From Tannerellaceae bacterium (lineage in GTDB: Bacteria; Bacteroidota; Bacteroidia; Bacteroidales; Tannerellaceae), in assembly GCA_031257015.1 (NCBI GenBank), contig JAIRPK010000035.1, positions 1-64,000 of the forward strand: a stretch of DNA of 64,000 bases. Direction: 5' to 3'. Made by a program: the position numbers and the translations under genes. Of the stretch, positions 17,809 to 26,536 are shown piece after piece. Each line of letters opens with the position of its first letter. Positions within the stretch are counted from its first letter, which is position 1. Below the pieces are notes generated by a model that saw only the letters and a list, made by a program, of their open reading frames with translations, was not told the DNA's origin and did not search any database.

Positions 17809-19194
17809 TTAATTCAACGTGCGAATCTTTATACTTCGGAAAGATACCTCGTCGCCATGATCCTGAAGAAGAATGCGACCTGACGGGGCTTCGCCGAAAT
17901 TGCCGTGTTCATTATATTGGGGCGCGGCGTATTTGCTGCCTTTCACCAGATCGCGGAAGGCGTCAGAGCTTCGCTCGTATTCAACTGTTTTAAATCCGTT
18001 GAGCCAATGCTCTACGTGATTGTTCGGATAGGCCTTGATGACTGCCTGATTCCAGTTCCCTACACCGTTGAAACGGATGTTGACAGGCTTAATCAGGTCA
18101 TAAAGGCCGGCCAGACAGCGTGAACCGGGTACGGTAGTATATAGTTTGGCATCGGGATGTACGTTGTCATCCAAGATTTGGTATTCGAGGCCGAACGCCG
18201 AGCCGCTGGCTTTCTCTTTCTCTGTCACGTAGTATTTTATGCCGCTGTTGGCGCCTTTAGTTATCTTAAATTCGACGCTCAACTCGAATGCCGCAAACTC
18301 TTCGGGGGCGTAAACAATGTCGCCGCCGTTCGTGGCCTCGCCGCCTTTATCCTTGGATACTGTTATCGCGCCGTCGGCTATCGTCCATCCGTACTCCGGG
18401 AACGCTTCTTTGTGCGCACCGCGCCATCCTTCGTTCGTTTTGCCGTCGAACAGCAACTTCCAGCCTTCGGATTGCTCCCCGGCGCTCAGCGTATTGGGTA
18501 TGCGGTTGATCTCCGGTGCCAGGGCGGACGTGTTAGAGAATTGCAAACCATCAGTTTTGATGCGAATGTTGCGCCATTTGATTTGTTTGCCCTCCATTTC
18601 ATTGTTGTAGATTTGGTGTACTTGCAAGGCGATGAAGCCCGACAGACTTTCGTTGTCAAGCAGGTTGGCGGTATTAACGCCGTTCAGCCAAATGCGGATA
18701 GTGTCGGACAAGGCTTCAATGCGATACTTGTTCCAGTCATTCTTCTTGTAGGCAGCGCGACCGGCGGGATTGTCGCCAAGCGTAACCAGCCATCCTTTCC
18801 GAGCTTCGTCGTATATGCCGCCGCTCCATGCGCGGTCGGACGGGTCGATTTCGCATTGGTAGCCATGTACGCGACCGTCACGATAGTCCGGCAGGCTTAA
18901 ACTGCGGAACTGCACGCCAGAATTTAGGGCATTGTCGCACAAAACTTCAAACTCAAGGATGAAATCTCCGTAGTCTTTCTCTGTTGCCAGGAAGCTGTTA
19001 GGCTGTTCCATAACGGAGGTGCCAACGATACAGCCGTCAATGACCTCGAACGGAGCTTGCCCGTTCAATTGCCTGAAGCCCGTTAGGTCTTTTCCGTTAA
19101 AAAGGTATGTCCAGCCGTCGTTCGACTGGCAGGAGGCCAATGTCAGCACTAAAAAGGACATCAGCGATAAATACTTAGCTATATTTCTGTTCAT
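17809..19194 (-). CDS. Lipoprotein with two DUF1080 (3-keto-disaccharide hydrolase) domains
   Basis: A lipoprotein signal (LTLASC) is followed by two copies of the DUF1080 jelly-roll, about residues 28-215 (WTYLFNGKDLTGFRQ start) and 245-460 (WKLLFDGKTNEGWRG start). Each contains the FxLSVEFK/FILEFEV and NSG(I/V)(K/Q) core. DUF1080 proteins in gut Bacteroides act on 3-keto-glycosides, hydrolysing the glycosidic bond after the sugar has been oxidised. The gene follows, at about 110 bp, a Tat-exported Gfo/Idh oxidoreductase that could be the sugar-oxidising partner. A double-domain architecture is less usual than the single domain. Confidence 0.85.
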   Translation of the reverse strand: MNRNIAKYLSLMSFLVLTLASCQSNDGWTYLFNGKDLTGFRQLNGQAPFEVIDGCIVGTSVMEQPNSFLATEKDYGDFILEFEVLCDNALNSGVQFRSLSLPDYRDGRVHGYQCEIDPSDRAWSGGIYDEARKGWLVTLGDNPAGRAAYKKNDWNKYRIEALSDTIRIWLNGVNTANLLDNESLSGFIALQVHQIYNNEMEGKQIKWRNIRIKTDGLQFSNTSALAPEINRIPNTLSAGEQSEGWKLLFDGKTNEGWRGAHKEAFPEYGWTIADGAITVSKDKGGEATNGGDIVYAPEEFAAFELSVEFKITKGANSGIKYYVTEKEKASGSAFGLEYQILDDNVHPDAKLYTTVPGSRCLAGLYDLIKPVNIRFNGVGNWNQAVIKAYPNNHVEHWLNGFKTVEYERSSDAFRDLVKGSKYAAPQYNEHGNFGEAPSGRILLQDHGDEVSFRSIKIRTLN

Positions 19195-19302
19195 ACATTA
19201 ATTAATATATACATCATTCAATAGTGATTTTTACTCATAATGTTCAATTTTCGATCTGTTGCTTTTGTTTTTCCGTTGTTTATTTCCGAATTTCAATCTG
19301 GG

Positions 19303-20706
19303 TTATAATGCGAATTTTTGCGTGCGATGGATCCATTGTCCGCGTGTGAAGTCGGGGAAGTCCACCAAGGCTCCGCCGCGTGCGATTGACATCTCCGACA
19401 ATGCGGATACTGCACTCCAAGCCGCAGCGTCATAGCAATTCATCGGGACGTCCGTTCGATTGCGTATGGCTTCTACAAAATCGTACATCATTATGAAGTC
19501 CATGCCTCCGTGGCCGGCGTCGCGGGCTTTGGCTTCGAGATCCTGCCACAAATGGTGGTCGTATTTCTTGAACCATTCGTCGGAACTGTCCCAGCGATGG
19601 GGCTTTGACTGACCTTCAACGTAGACGTGATCCCCGTCGTTCATCCATAAGCCGTTTACGCCCTGGATGCGGAATCCGAGAGAGTAGGGGCGGGGCGAGT
19701 TTGTGTCGTGCGTGACGATGACTGTCTGTCCGTTGGCACATTTGATCATGGACGTGACTATGTCGCCAAGGTTAAAGTTGACGTTGGCCAGCGGATGATG
19801 TTCACCACCATTGTCAACTATGAATTTATGCAATCCGCGGGACTGGGTTGCCATTGCAGATAACGAGAGGAAGCGATTCCCGCAATTGATGTCGAGGCAA
19901 TGAGCCACAGGGCCAAGCCCATGAGTCGGATATACGTCGCCGTTGCGTCTGATGGAATGTTGCGTACGCCATTGCGCTTCGGCGAATGCTTCCGGACCCA
20001 TGCGCAGCTCCCCGCCTTTTTTATAGTAGTAAGTTTTACCGTCGTTAAACTTTATGTCGCGAAGGTCATGCTCATAACCACACTCGCAATGGAGCAATTC
20101 GCCGAAAATCCCTTGCCTGACCATGTTCAATGCGGCCATGCAGTCGCGGCGATAGCAGACGTTCTCAAGGATATTCAACTTGCCGCCGGTCGATTCGGAC
20201 ACGTTTACCAAATCCCAACATTCTTCAAGACTGTTTGCGGCTGAAATCTCGACGCCCACGTATCCGACACCGGCTTTCAGGGATGCTACGGCCATCGTTG
20301 TGTGCCATTCCCAGGGACTTGCGATGATGACGCAGTCTAATTTCTCGTTGCTCAACATGCTTTCAAACGCATAGTCGCTTCCCGTATATACTTTCGGCGC
20401 CTCCACATTGAATTGCGAGATGTACTTGAGCGTGCTGTCCAAAGGCTGTTGCCTGATGTCGCATATCGACACGATTTTGTTCCCAGGGATGTTCAATACA
20501 TTCGTGATATGCTCCCTGCATCGAGTTCCGGTGCCTATGAATCCAAAGCGAAGCTTGCCGTCATCTTTACTTGCAGGCTTTTTCTTTTGTGCCTCTGGCA
20601 CGTCTTTTATTGAAGGGCTTTCTGCATTTCCCGATAATACTACGCCTGCGCTTCCTATGCCGGCGACTGTCACTTTTTTGATAAAATTACGACGTGTAGT
20701 GTCCAT
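19303..20706 (-). CDS. Tat-exported Gfo/Idh/MocA family oxidoreductase
   Basis: The ATG at 20706 starts MDTTRRNFIKK, a twin-arginine signal, so the protein (467 residues) is exported folded with its cofactor. The Rossmann fold begins near residue 50 (LRFGFIGTGTR) and continues through CVIIASPWEWH. The C-terminal half is the Gfo/Idh substrate domain (ECGYEHDLRD, GLGPVAHCLDIN). Members oxidise or reduce sugars with bound NAD(P). Next to a DUF1080 lipoprotein the likely job is oxidation of a glycoside at C3, but the substrate is inferred. A TACCTTTG -7 box lies about 30 bp upstream. Confidence 0.9.
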   Translation of the reverse strand: MDTTRRNFIKKVTVAGIGSAGVVLSGNAESPSIKDVPEAQKKKPASKDDGKLRFGFIGTGTRCREHITNVLNIPGNKIVSICDIRQQPLDSTLKYISQFNVEAPKVYTGSDYAFESMLSNEKLDCVIIASPWEWHTTMAVASLKAGVGYVGVEISAANSLEECWDLVNVSESTGGKLNILENVCYRRDCMAALNMVRQGIFGELLHCECGYEHDLRDIKFNDGKTYYYKKGGELRMGPEAFAEAQWRTQHSIRRNGDVYPTHGLGPVAHCLDINCGNRFLSLSAMATQSRGLHKFIVDNGGEHHPLANVNFNLGDIVTSMIKCANGQTVIVTHDTNSPRPYSLGFRIQGVNGLWMNDGDHVYVEGQSKPHRWDSSDEWFKKYDHHLWQDLEAKARDAGHGGMDFIMMYDFVEAIRNRTDVPMNCYDAAAWSAVSALSEMSIARGGALVDFPDFTRGQWIHRTQKFAL

Positions 20707-20736
20707 AAATTTCAAGTATTATTTAAAACTCCATTG

Positions 20737-20744
20737 CAAAGGTA
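20737..20744 (-). promoter_or_regulatory. -7 box TACCTTTG for the Gfo/Idh gene
   Basis: On the minus strand this is an exact TAnnTTTG match 31 bp before the start codon. No clear TTTG -33 partner is seen. Confidence 0.55.
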
Positions 20745-21592
20745 GGATTTATTTTCTAATATGAAAGAGAAAATTGTGACTTTGGATCTTTTTTTTGCTG
20801 CTATGATTATCGTCTTTTGTAAAATGTTATCTGAAGCTTTTGCAATGCCTTCTGTGTTTTATCGACAGGGGGCGTTTCTTTTTGAACGGGGAGTGTTTTT
20901 TATGTGTCTGGCTCCAAATTGTCCCAGCCTGTAAGCTGTTTGTTTCTGACGGTATTTTGTGCATGTTGTTGCTGCTATTGTCGTAGTGTAATATACATTA
21001 TATATATGTAGGCGATGAGCGGATAGATTGCCGTTTGCATTTTTAACAAATGTAAATTAAATCGGTTGCCTTGGCCTTATATTATTAATGTGAATGTTGG
21101 CGACAGCAGCTTTGAACTTTACATTATTGATAAAAACATAGCTAATTGTCTTTCTCTCTTTTGTTTAATTTATGTATATCGAGATGTTTTCCGGAATTAA
21201 AAAGGGAATGAATTATTATGGATAAATATGGTTTTGAGCTGTTATGATGCGGATTGCGGGGTAGGGGAGGCTATGATGTAGAGGAATAGTCTTTTTTAGT
21301 GGATATTTTAGACAATTTTATCTCATATTTCTTGATTGTGATATGAAATATGAATAAATTAAATTTTTACAAATGTCGTGTTAATTGATTGTAAAACAAA
21401 TTATTATTTGACTTTTTCCCCGGAGGGCTTATTTTGTTTTTGAATTGATTTGTGAATAATCAGTGGTTGCTCGGTGAAAACAAACTTTTCATCCGAGTGA
21501 TATGATGAGAATTTTGATGGATATGATTAATTTACACGTGATTATATTCTTGATGAGCCTATTACATTTGCATTAAAATTTAAGTATAAGAT
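20745..21592. other. AT-rich intergenic region between divergent genes
   Basis: I see no gene here. A hairpin (CTCGGTGAAAA with TTTTCATCCGAG, one bulge) lies at 21470-21497 without a T tail. A TACATTTG -7 box at 21563-21570 is 23 bp before the next gene. The rest is low-complexity AT-rich sequence without a recognisable element. Confidence 0.5.
21563..21570 (+). promoter_or_regulatory. -7 box TACATTTG before the heptapeptide-repeat gene
   Basis: It matches TAnnTTTG and is followed by C. The leader would be very short (about 15-20 nt). The -33 element is not evident. Confidence 0.4.
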
Positions 21593-22045
21593 ATGGAGAG
21601 AAAAGATTTTATTAAAAACAACAGCAACAGTTCAGCCTCTAATTGGTTTAAGAACGCAAACAATGGGTACTCCTGCGACTCGAACGAGTACCCGAATAAC
21701 ACGGAGGAGTACTCGAATGAGTCTAACGGGTACCCGAATAACTCGAAAGAGTACCAGTGCAACTCAAACGAGTACCCGAATGAGTCGAATGAGTACTCGA
21801 ACAAGTTAAACGAGTACCCGAATGAGTCGAATGAGTACCCGAACAACTTAGATGAGCACCCGAATGAATTAAACGAGTACCCGAACAAGTTAGATGAGTA
21901 CCCGAATGACTTGGATGAGTACCCGAATAACTCGTATGAGTATCAATATAACTCATACGGAGACCCTAATGAGCCATATCAGTATCCGAGCGACTGGTTT
22001 GGATATCCAAATCCGTCTGGCGGAGCCTATTTGATAACACACTAA
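21593..22045 (+). CDS. Heptapeptide-repeat protein (NEYPNxx repeats)
   Basis: The 150-residue protein has no signal peptide. From residue 31 to about 142 it is built of 16 consecutive 7-residue units of the type (N/D)EYPN(E/N/K)(S/L), encoded by a 21-bp repeat (21683-22018). The ends are less regular (N-terminal MERKDFIKNN, C-terminal YLITH). The composition is dominated by Asn, Glu, Tyr and Pro, so it is probably extended or disordered rather than globular. A second gene follows 13 bp later and is likely co-expressed. I recognise no family. A repeat-type scaffold or a variable surface-type repeat is possible, but nothing in the sequence decides. Confidence 0.65.
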   Translation: MERKDFIKNNSNSSASNWFKNANNGYSCDSNEYPNNTEEYSNESNGYPNNSKEYQCNSNEYPNESNEYSNKLNEYPNESNEYPNNLDEHPNELNEYPNKLDEYPNDLDEYPNNSYEYQYNSYGDPNEPYQYPSDWFGYPNPSGGAYLITH

Positions 22046-22058
22046 AACACATGATAAT

Positions 22059-22778
22059 ATGGCTATTAGAGATATAATGCCCGCTAAAGAAGCGGAACTC
22101 CAGAAGTGGGGCAGAAATATCGTGGTTAAGATCGAGGCGAATGGTCACAGGTGGAATATTCCAGGGATGACAGAAGGTGGAGGTCCTGGGGGAGGCGGTA
22201 TTGGCCGTTTTGTTGCTCCGGACAGCCCCTTCGATCGCCTCAAGAAGAGTTTTGAGGCTTTTGCAGACAAGTTCAATCTTGTTTCTGACCCAAGCACGCG
22301 CACTAGACCGGCTATTATTGCCAAAAATGAGGCTAAAAAGGCTTTTGTGTCGGAAATGAGAGTCTTCGCGAAGGGGTATTTAACTTATAACCCGACAATT
22401 ACCAACGCTGAGCGCGAGGAGATGGGACTGCCGGTTCACAAGTCAGGACGGTCTAAAAATCAAGACCCTACGATTGTTCCGAAGTTAGACCCGAATATTT
22501 TGCGTGGGCACAGAGTGGTTGCTAACTTCCACGATTTGAACACTGTCGGTACTGCTAAGCCTTACGGCATGATCGGGGCGGTTATCGCGTATGCGATTCT
22601 TGATTCGCAGCCTGTCATTGCTGATTTGACAAATTTCGTGCTCGCTACGCGCACTCCCTATACATTTAAATTTACCGATGCAGATAGCGGAAAAACAGTC
22701 TATATGGCTGTCTGCTGGCAAAATATGAAGGGGCACAGAGGACCGTGGAGCGACATTGTAAGCGTAGTGATTCCGTGA
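22059..22778 (+). CDS. Conserved hypothetical protein with FN3-like C-terminus
   Basis: The 239-residue protein has a helical N-terminal half (LKKSFEAFADKFNLV, AIIAKNEAKKAFVSEMRVFA) and a C-terminal beta-rich part that resembles a fibronectin-type fold (TPYTFKFTDADSGKTVY ... CWQNMKGHRGPWSDIV). A glycine-rich stretch (about residues 40-49) lies between the start and the helical part. The layout matches a family of uncharacterised bacterial proteins with a helical domain followed by a KGxxGPWSxIV ending. There is no signal peptide. It forms a two-gene unit with the heptapeptide-repeat gene and is followed by a terminator. Confidence 0.7.
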   Translation: MAIRDIMPAKEAELQKWGRNIVVKIEANGHRWNIPGMTEGGGPGGGGIGRFVAPDSPFDRLKKSFEAFADKFNLVSDPSTRTRPAIIAKNEAKKAFVSEMRVFAKGYLTYNPTITNAEREEMGLPVHKSGRSKNQDPTIVPKLDPNILRGHRVVANFHDLNTVGTAKPYGMIGAVIAYAILDSQPVIADLTNFVLATRTPYTFKFTDADSGKTVYMAVCWQNMKGHRGPWSDIVSVVIP

Positions 22779-22943
22779 GGGAATTGTTAAAGTTGAATAG
22801 ACAATAGAGATATTGAGAACTGTGTTTATCTTTTTTCATATTTGACTGCTAGAACTGCATATATCAATTGAGAAACAACGGATTTAAAAATCGGTACTTT
22901 CCATAGAGCATGACCAATTAGTTCTAGACCAAGCCTCGACGGA

Positions 22944-22985
22944 ACGGAGCGCAAAGGGTTAAATCTTTGCTCTCCGTTTTATTTA
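22944..22985 (+). terminator. Rho-independent terminator
   Basis: ACGGAGCGCAAAG pairs with CTTTGCTCTCCGT (one internal mismatch) around an 8-nt loop, followed by TTTATTT. It ends the two-gene unit above. It lies 166 bp after the last stop codon. Confidence 0.75.
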
Positions 22986-23283
22986 ATTACCTGTGAACAG
23001 GAAGGGTAGGGAGTATGTCGCTTGCGAACTAACACTGTTTATATGAAAAATGACAAAAGCAGGACTTAAAATGACTATACGGAAGCATGGCTTATTTTTA
23101 CAATTATAATGCCGAATACTAAACATCCATGTATAAAGAAACGGGCGAATCAGAGCGGCATCGTTTGGAAAAAATGAGAAAAAAATTTTTTTTTGATTAG
23201 ATTGATGATTATTTGAAATATAATCTTATCTTTGCAATGCGAACAGTAAGGAAACTCCACTAAATGCAATTATATATATCAAG
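22986..23283 (+). promoter_or_regulatory. Leader and promoter region of the V-ATPase operon
   Basis: A TATCTTTG -7 box followed by C lies at 23227-23234, about 50 bp before the first start codon. A poly-A/poly-T stretch (23180-23195) precedes it. No other gene is seen. Confidence 0.6.
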
Positions 23284-23874
23284 ATGGACACGAAATTACA
23301 AGAACTCACCGAAAAAATCTACCAGGAAGGCGTTTTGAAGGGACAGGAAGAAGCCAATAAAATTTTGGCCGATGCAGAGGAGCAAAAACAGGCCATTCTT
23401 AAAAAGGCGGAAGAAGAGGCGGCGCGAATTACAGCAGAAGCTGAAAAACAGGCGGCGGCTCTGAAAAAAAATGCTGAAGGCGAACTGAAATTGTTTGCCA
23501 ATCGGTTTATAGAAGGATTGAAAAGTGATGTTGCGAATCTGCTAACAGGCAAAATTATTGACTCGCGGATCGCTCCAGTAGTACAGGACAAAACTTTTAT
23601 TCAAAATATAATTATAGAAATAGCAAAGGCATGGGCTAATGAACAAACTTTGGTTATTCAAGCACAGGAAGCCGACGCTCTGAATAAATTTTTCCAGGGG
23701 AGTGTAAAAGCGCTGCTTGACAGTACTGTAAAACTTGAGAAAACGGCAGGCAAATCGACTTCATTTGTTATATCTCCTGCCGACGGATCATACAAGGTTG
23801 CCTTTGGAGAAGAGGAATTTATTGAATTTTTTAAAGATTATCTGCGACCGCAACTGGCCGAACTACTGTTCTAA
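23284..23874 (+). CDS. V-type ATPase subunit E
   Basis: The 196-residue peripheral-stalk subunit links the catalytic head to subunit I. It has the typical long Ala/Lys/Glu-rich coiled coil in its first 75 residues (ILADAEEQKQAILKKAEEE) and a compact C-terminal domain ending FKDYLRPQLAELLF. It is the first gene of the operon E-DUF2764-A-B-D-I-K, the order seen in Bacteroidetes. No separate G (second stalk) gene is present. Confidence 0.9.
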   Translation: MDTKLQELTEKIYQEGVLKGQEEANKILADAEEQKQAILKKAEEEAARITAEAEKQAAALKKNAEGELKLFANRFIEGLKSDVANLLTGKIIDSRIAPVVQDKTFIQNIIIEIAKAWANEQTLVIQAQEADALNKFFQGSVKALLDSTVKLEKTAGKSTSFVISPADGSYKVAFGEEEFIEFFKDYLRPQLAELLF

Positions 23875-23878
23875 ACTT

Positions 23879-24760
23879 ATGAGCAAGTATTATTACCTGA
23901 TTGCCGGACTTCCTAATATAGCCTTCGACGACGGGAAACTGCCATACACAGTTTTAGGCTTTAAGGAAGAACTGCTGTACTATTTAAAGAAGAAGGATTG
24001 TCGCTTGCTTGACATTCTTCTGCTTAGGATAGACAACAGAAATCTGCTCAAGCAATTACAGCATCCGGGCTTTGACTTCGAGCAGGGGGGCAAAGTGAGC
24101 AGGGATGAAATTGCGGAGCTTTTGGACGGAGTCAGGAATGAACGCGACGACGAAAAACCGTTCAGGAATCGAAACAAAAATATACCACATTATTTTGAAG
24201 AATTAGTTAGGATGTATGAACAAGCGGATGACGAGACGAGGACGCATCTACCGTGGATCGATATACTAGGGTCACAGTATTTTTCCTACGGACTGAATAT
24301 TGAGAATCGTTTTGTCTCCGCTTGGTTTACACTTAATCTTGACATCAATAATATATTGACAGCCATGACATGCCGCAAGTACAAGTTAGAGCGTGCCAAC
24401 TTTATCATCGGCAATACGGAGACGGCAGAGAAGCTACGCACGTCCAATGCTCGTGATTTTGACCTGGGAGATACGCTGGAGCTACTGCCGGCTGTGATGA
24501 AAATCTCCGACGAGCCGGATCTTTATCTGCGTGAACGACGGAAAGACCGATTGCGCTGGGATTGGCTGGAGGAGCAGACTTTTGCGTGTATTTTCGACGT
24601 CGAAAGCGTGTTGGCTTACTTCCTGAAGCTGGAAATCATGGAGAGATGGAACTCGCTCGACAAGGCTGAGGGTGAACGCGCTTTCCGCCAATTAGCGGGA
24701 AACATGAAACGAGGCAGCGACAATGCCTTAAAAGAATTTGAAAGAAATAACAAGAAATAA
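23879..24760 (+). CDS. DUF2764 family V-ATPase accessory protein
   Basis: The start at 23879 lies 4 bp after the subunit E stop and gives MSKYYYLIAGLPNI, the family's normal N-terminus. A longer frame starting inside the E gene is not credible. The protein has 293 residues, is helical and soluble. Members are encoded in V-ATPase operons of Bacteroidetes and chlamydiae at the place where subunit C would be expected, so it probably acts as the C-like neck subunit joining rotor and head. This is inference from position. It ends 2 bp before the subunit A gene. Confidence 0.88.
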   Translation: MSKYYYLIAGLPNIAFDDGKLPYTVLGFKEELLYYLKKKDCRLLDILLLRIDNRNLLKQLQHPGFDFEQGGKVSRDEIAELLDGVRNERDDEKPFRNRNKNIPHYFEELVRMYEQADDETRTHLPWIDILGSQYFSYGLNIENRFVSAWFTLNLDINNILTAMTCRKYKLERANFIIGNTETAEKLRTSNARDFDLGDTLELLPAVMKISDEPDLYLRERRKDRLRWDWLEEQTFACIFDVESVLAYFLKLEIMERWNSLDKAEGERAFRQLAGNMKRGSDNALKEFERNNKK

Positions 24761-24762
24761 GC

Positions 24763-26523
24763 ATGGCTACAAAAGGAATAGTGAAGGGAATCGTATCTAA
24801 CCTCGTTACGCTGGAGGTTAACGGTCCTGTATCACAGAATGAAATTTGCTTCATTTCGGTTGCTGGCGTAAAGCTGATGGCTGAAGTGATTAAGGTAATC
24901 GGACAAAATGCTTTCGCACAGGTGTTTGAAAGCACTCGCGGAATGAAAGTCGGCGACGAAGCTGAATTTGAAGGTCATTTGCTGGAAGTAACTCTTGGAC
25001 CGGGGATGCTTTCGCGTAACTATGATGGATTACAGAACGACTTAGATAAAATGGACGGCGTCTTCCTGAGACGCGGACAATATACTTTTGCACTGGATAA
25101 TGATCGCTTATGGGCGTTCAAACCTTTTGCGACTGCGGGCGACACCGTTGAGGCTGGGCATTGGCTCGGCGAGGTGGACGAAAATTTTCAACCGCATAAA
25201 ATAATGGTTCCATTTGTATTTGAGGGAAAATATACGGTTAAAAGCATTGTCGGCGAGGGTGAATACACAATTAATGATACGATAGCAGTTCTTACTTCGG
25301 AAGACGGGCGAGACGTGCCTGTCAATATGATACAGAAATGGCCGGTAAAGAAGGCTATTGAGAAATATGTTGAAAAACCGAGACCATTCAAGCTTCTGGA
25401 AACGGGAGTGAGGACAATAGATACGGTTAACCCTATTGTCGAAGGGGGAACCGGATTTATTCCGGGGCCTTTCGGAACAGGAAAAACGGTTATGCAGCAC
25501 GCAATATCGAAGCAGGCAGAGGCCGATATAGTTGTAATCGCTGCCTGTGGGGAGCGGGCTAACGAGGTTGTGGAGATATTTGCAGAGTTCCCGCATCTTG
25601 TCGATCCGCACACGGGGCGCAAACTTATGGAACGGACAATAATCATTGCCAATACATCTAATATGCCTGTCGCAGCGCGTGAAGCATCGGTTTATACAGC
25701 TATGACCATATCCGAATATTATAGAAGCATGGGGCTGAAGGTACTGCTTATGGCAGATTCGACGTCGAGATGGGCGCAAGCGTTGCGCGAAATGTCAAAC
25801 CGGTTGGAAGAACTGCCGGGGCCGGATGCCTTCCCTATGGATTTATCTGCTATAATAGCCAACTTCTATGCTCGTGCAGGATTCGTGAAACTTTACAACG
25901 GAGCAACCGGCTCTGTTACATTTATCGGAACCGTATCCCCTGCCGGCGGAAACCTTAAAGAACCTGTTACAGAAAACACCAAGAAAGTAGCAAGATGTTT
26001 CTATGCCCTCGAACAGGAGCGTGCGGACAGAAAGAGATACCCTGCAATCAATCCGATTGACAGCTATTCCAAATATCTTGAATATCCGGAATTTCAGGAA
26101 TATATCGCAGAGCATGTATCTCCTTCTTGGATCGAAAAAGTAAACGAGATAAAGACAAGGATGCTGCGCGGAAAGGAAATATCTGAACAGATCAACATTC
26201 TGGGAGATGATGGAGTCCCGGTGGACTACCACATAACGTTCTGGAAGTCGGAATTGATCGACTTTGTTATCCTCCAGCAAGACGCATTTGACGAGATAGA
26301 TGCAGTGACGCCACTCGAAAGGCAAGAGTTTATGCTTGACCAGGTAGTGAACGTATGCCGTACTGAATTTAGGTTCGATACGTTTATAGAGGTTATGGAC
26401 TTTTTCAAAAATCTTATCAACGTTTTCAAGCAGATGAACTACTCGGAATACAAGAGTGAAAAATTCAATGAATTTGTACAGCAGGCAAACGAACTGATTA
26501 AGAATAAAGCTACTATAAACTAA
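24763..26523 (+). CDS. V-type ATPase catalytic subunit A
   Basis: The 586-residue catalytic subunit binds and hydrolyses ATP, three copies per head. The P-loop GPFGTGKT is at about 235-242, and the SRWAQALREMSNRLEELPG segment and the ATGSVTFIGTVSPAGG stretch are typical of A subunits. The non-homologous insert that separates A from F-type beta (about 110-200) is present. Its 2-bp spacing from DUF2764 and 13 bp to subunit B indicate translational coupling. Confidence 0.97.
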   Translation: MATKGIVKGIVSNLVTLEVNGPVSQNEICFISVAGVKLMAEVIKVIGQNAFAQVFESTRGMKVGDEAEFEGHLLEVTLGPGMLSRNYDGLQNDLDKMDGVFLRRGQYTFALDNDRLWAFKPFATAGDTVEAGHWLGEVDENFQPHKIMVPFVFEGKYTVKSIVGEGEYTINDTIAVLTSEDGRDVPVNMIQKWPVKKAIEKYVEKPRPFKLLETGVRTIDTVNPIVEGGTGFIPGPFGTGKTVMQHAISKQAEADIVVIAACGERANEVVEIFAEFPHLVDPHTGRKLMERTIIIANTSNMPVAAREASVYTAMTISEYYRSMGLKVLLMADSTSRWAQALREMSNRLEELPGPDAFPMDLSAIIANFYARAGFVKLYNGATGSVTFIGTVSPAGGNLKEPVTENTKKVARCFYALEQERADRKRYPAINPIDSYSKYLEYPEFQEYIAEHVSPSWIEKVNEIKTRMLRGKEISEQINILGDDGVPVDYHITFWKSELIDFVILQQDAFDEIDAVTPLERQEFMLDQVVNVCRTEFRFDTFIEVMDFFKNLINVFKQMNYSEYKSEKFNEFVQQANELIKNKATIN

Positions 26524-26536
26524 GGAGGGACACGAT

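Noticed and set aside
21580..21956. Minus-strand frames opposite the heptapeptide gene (FGYSFxS repeats)
   Set aside because: A by-product of the 21-bp repeat. The plus-strand gene has the promoter box, the start and the downstream partner.
23735..23878. Upstream extension of the DUF2764 gene into the subunit E gene
   Set aside because: The extra 48 codons overlap a well-supported coding region in another frame; the family N-terminus starts at 23879.
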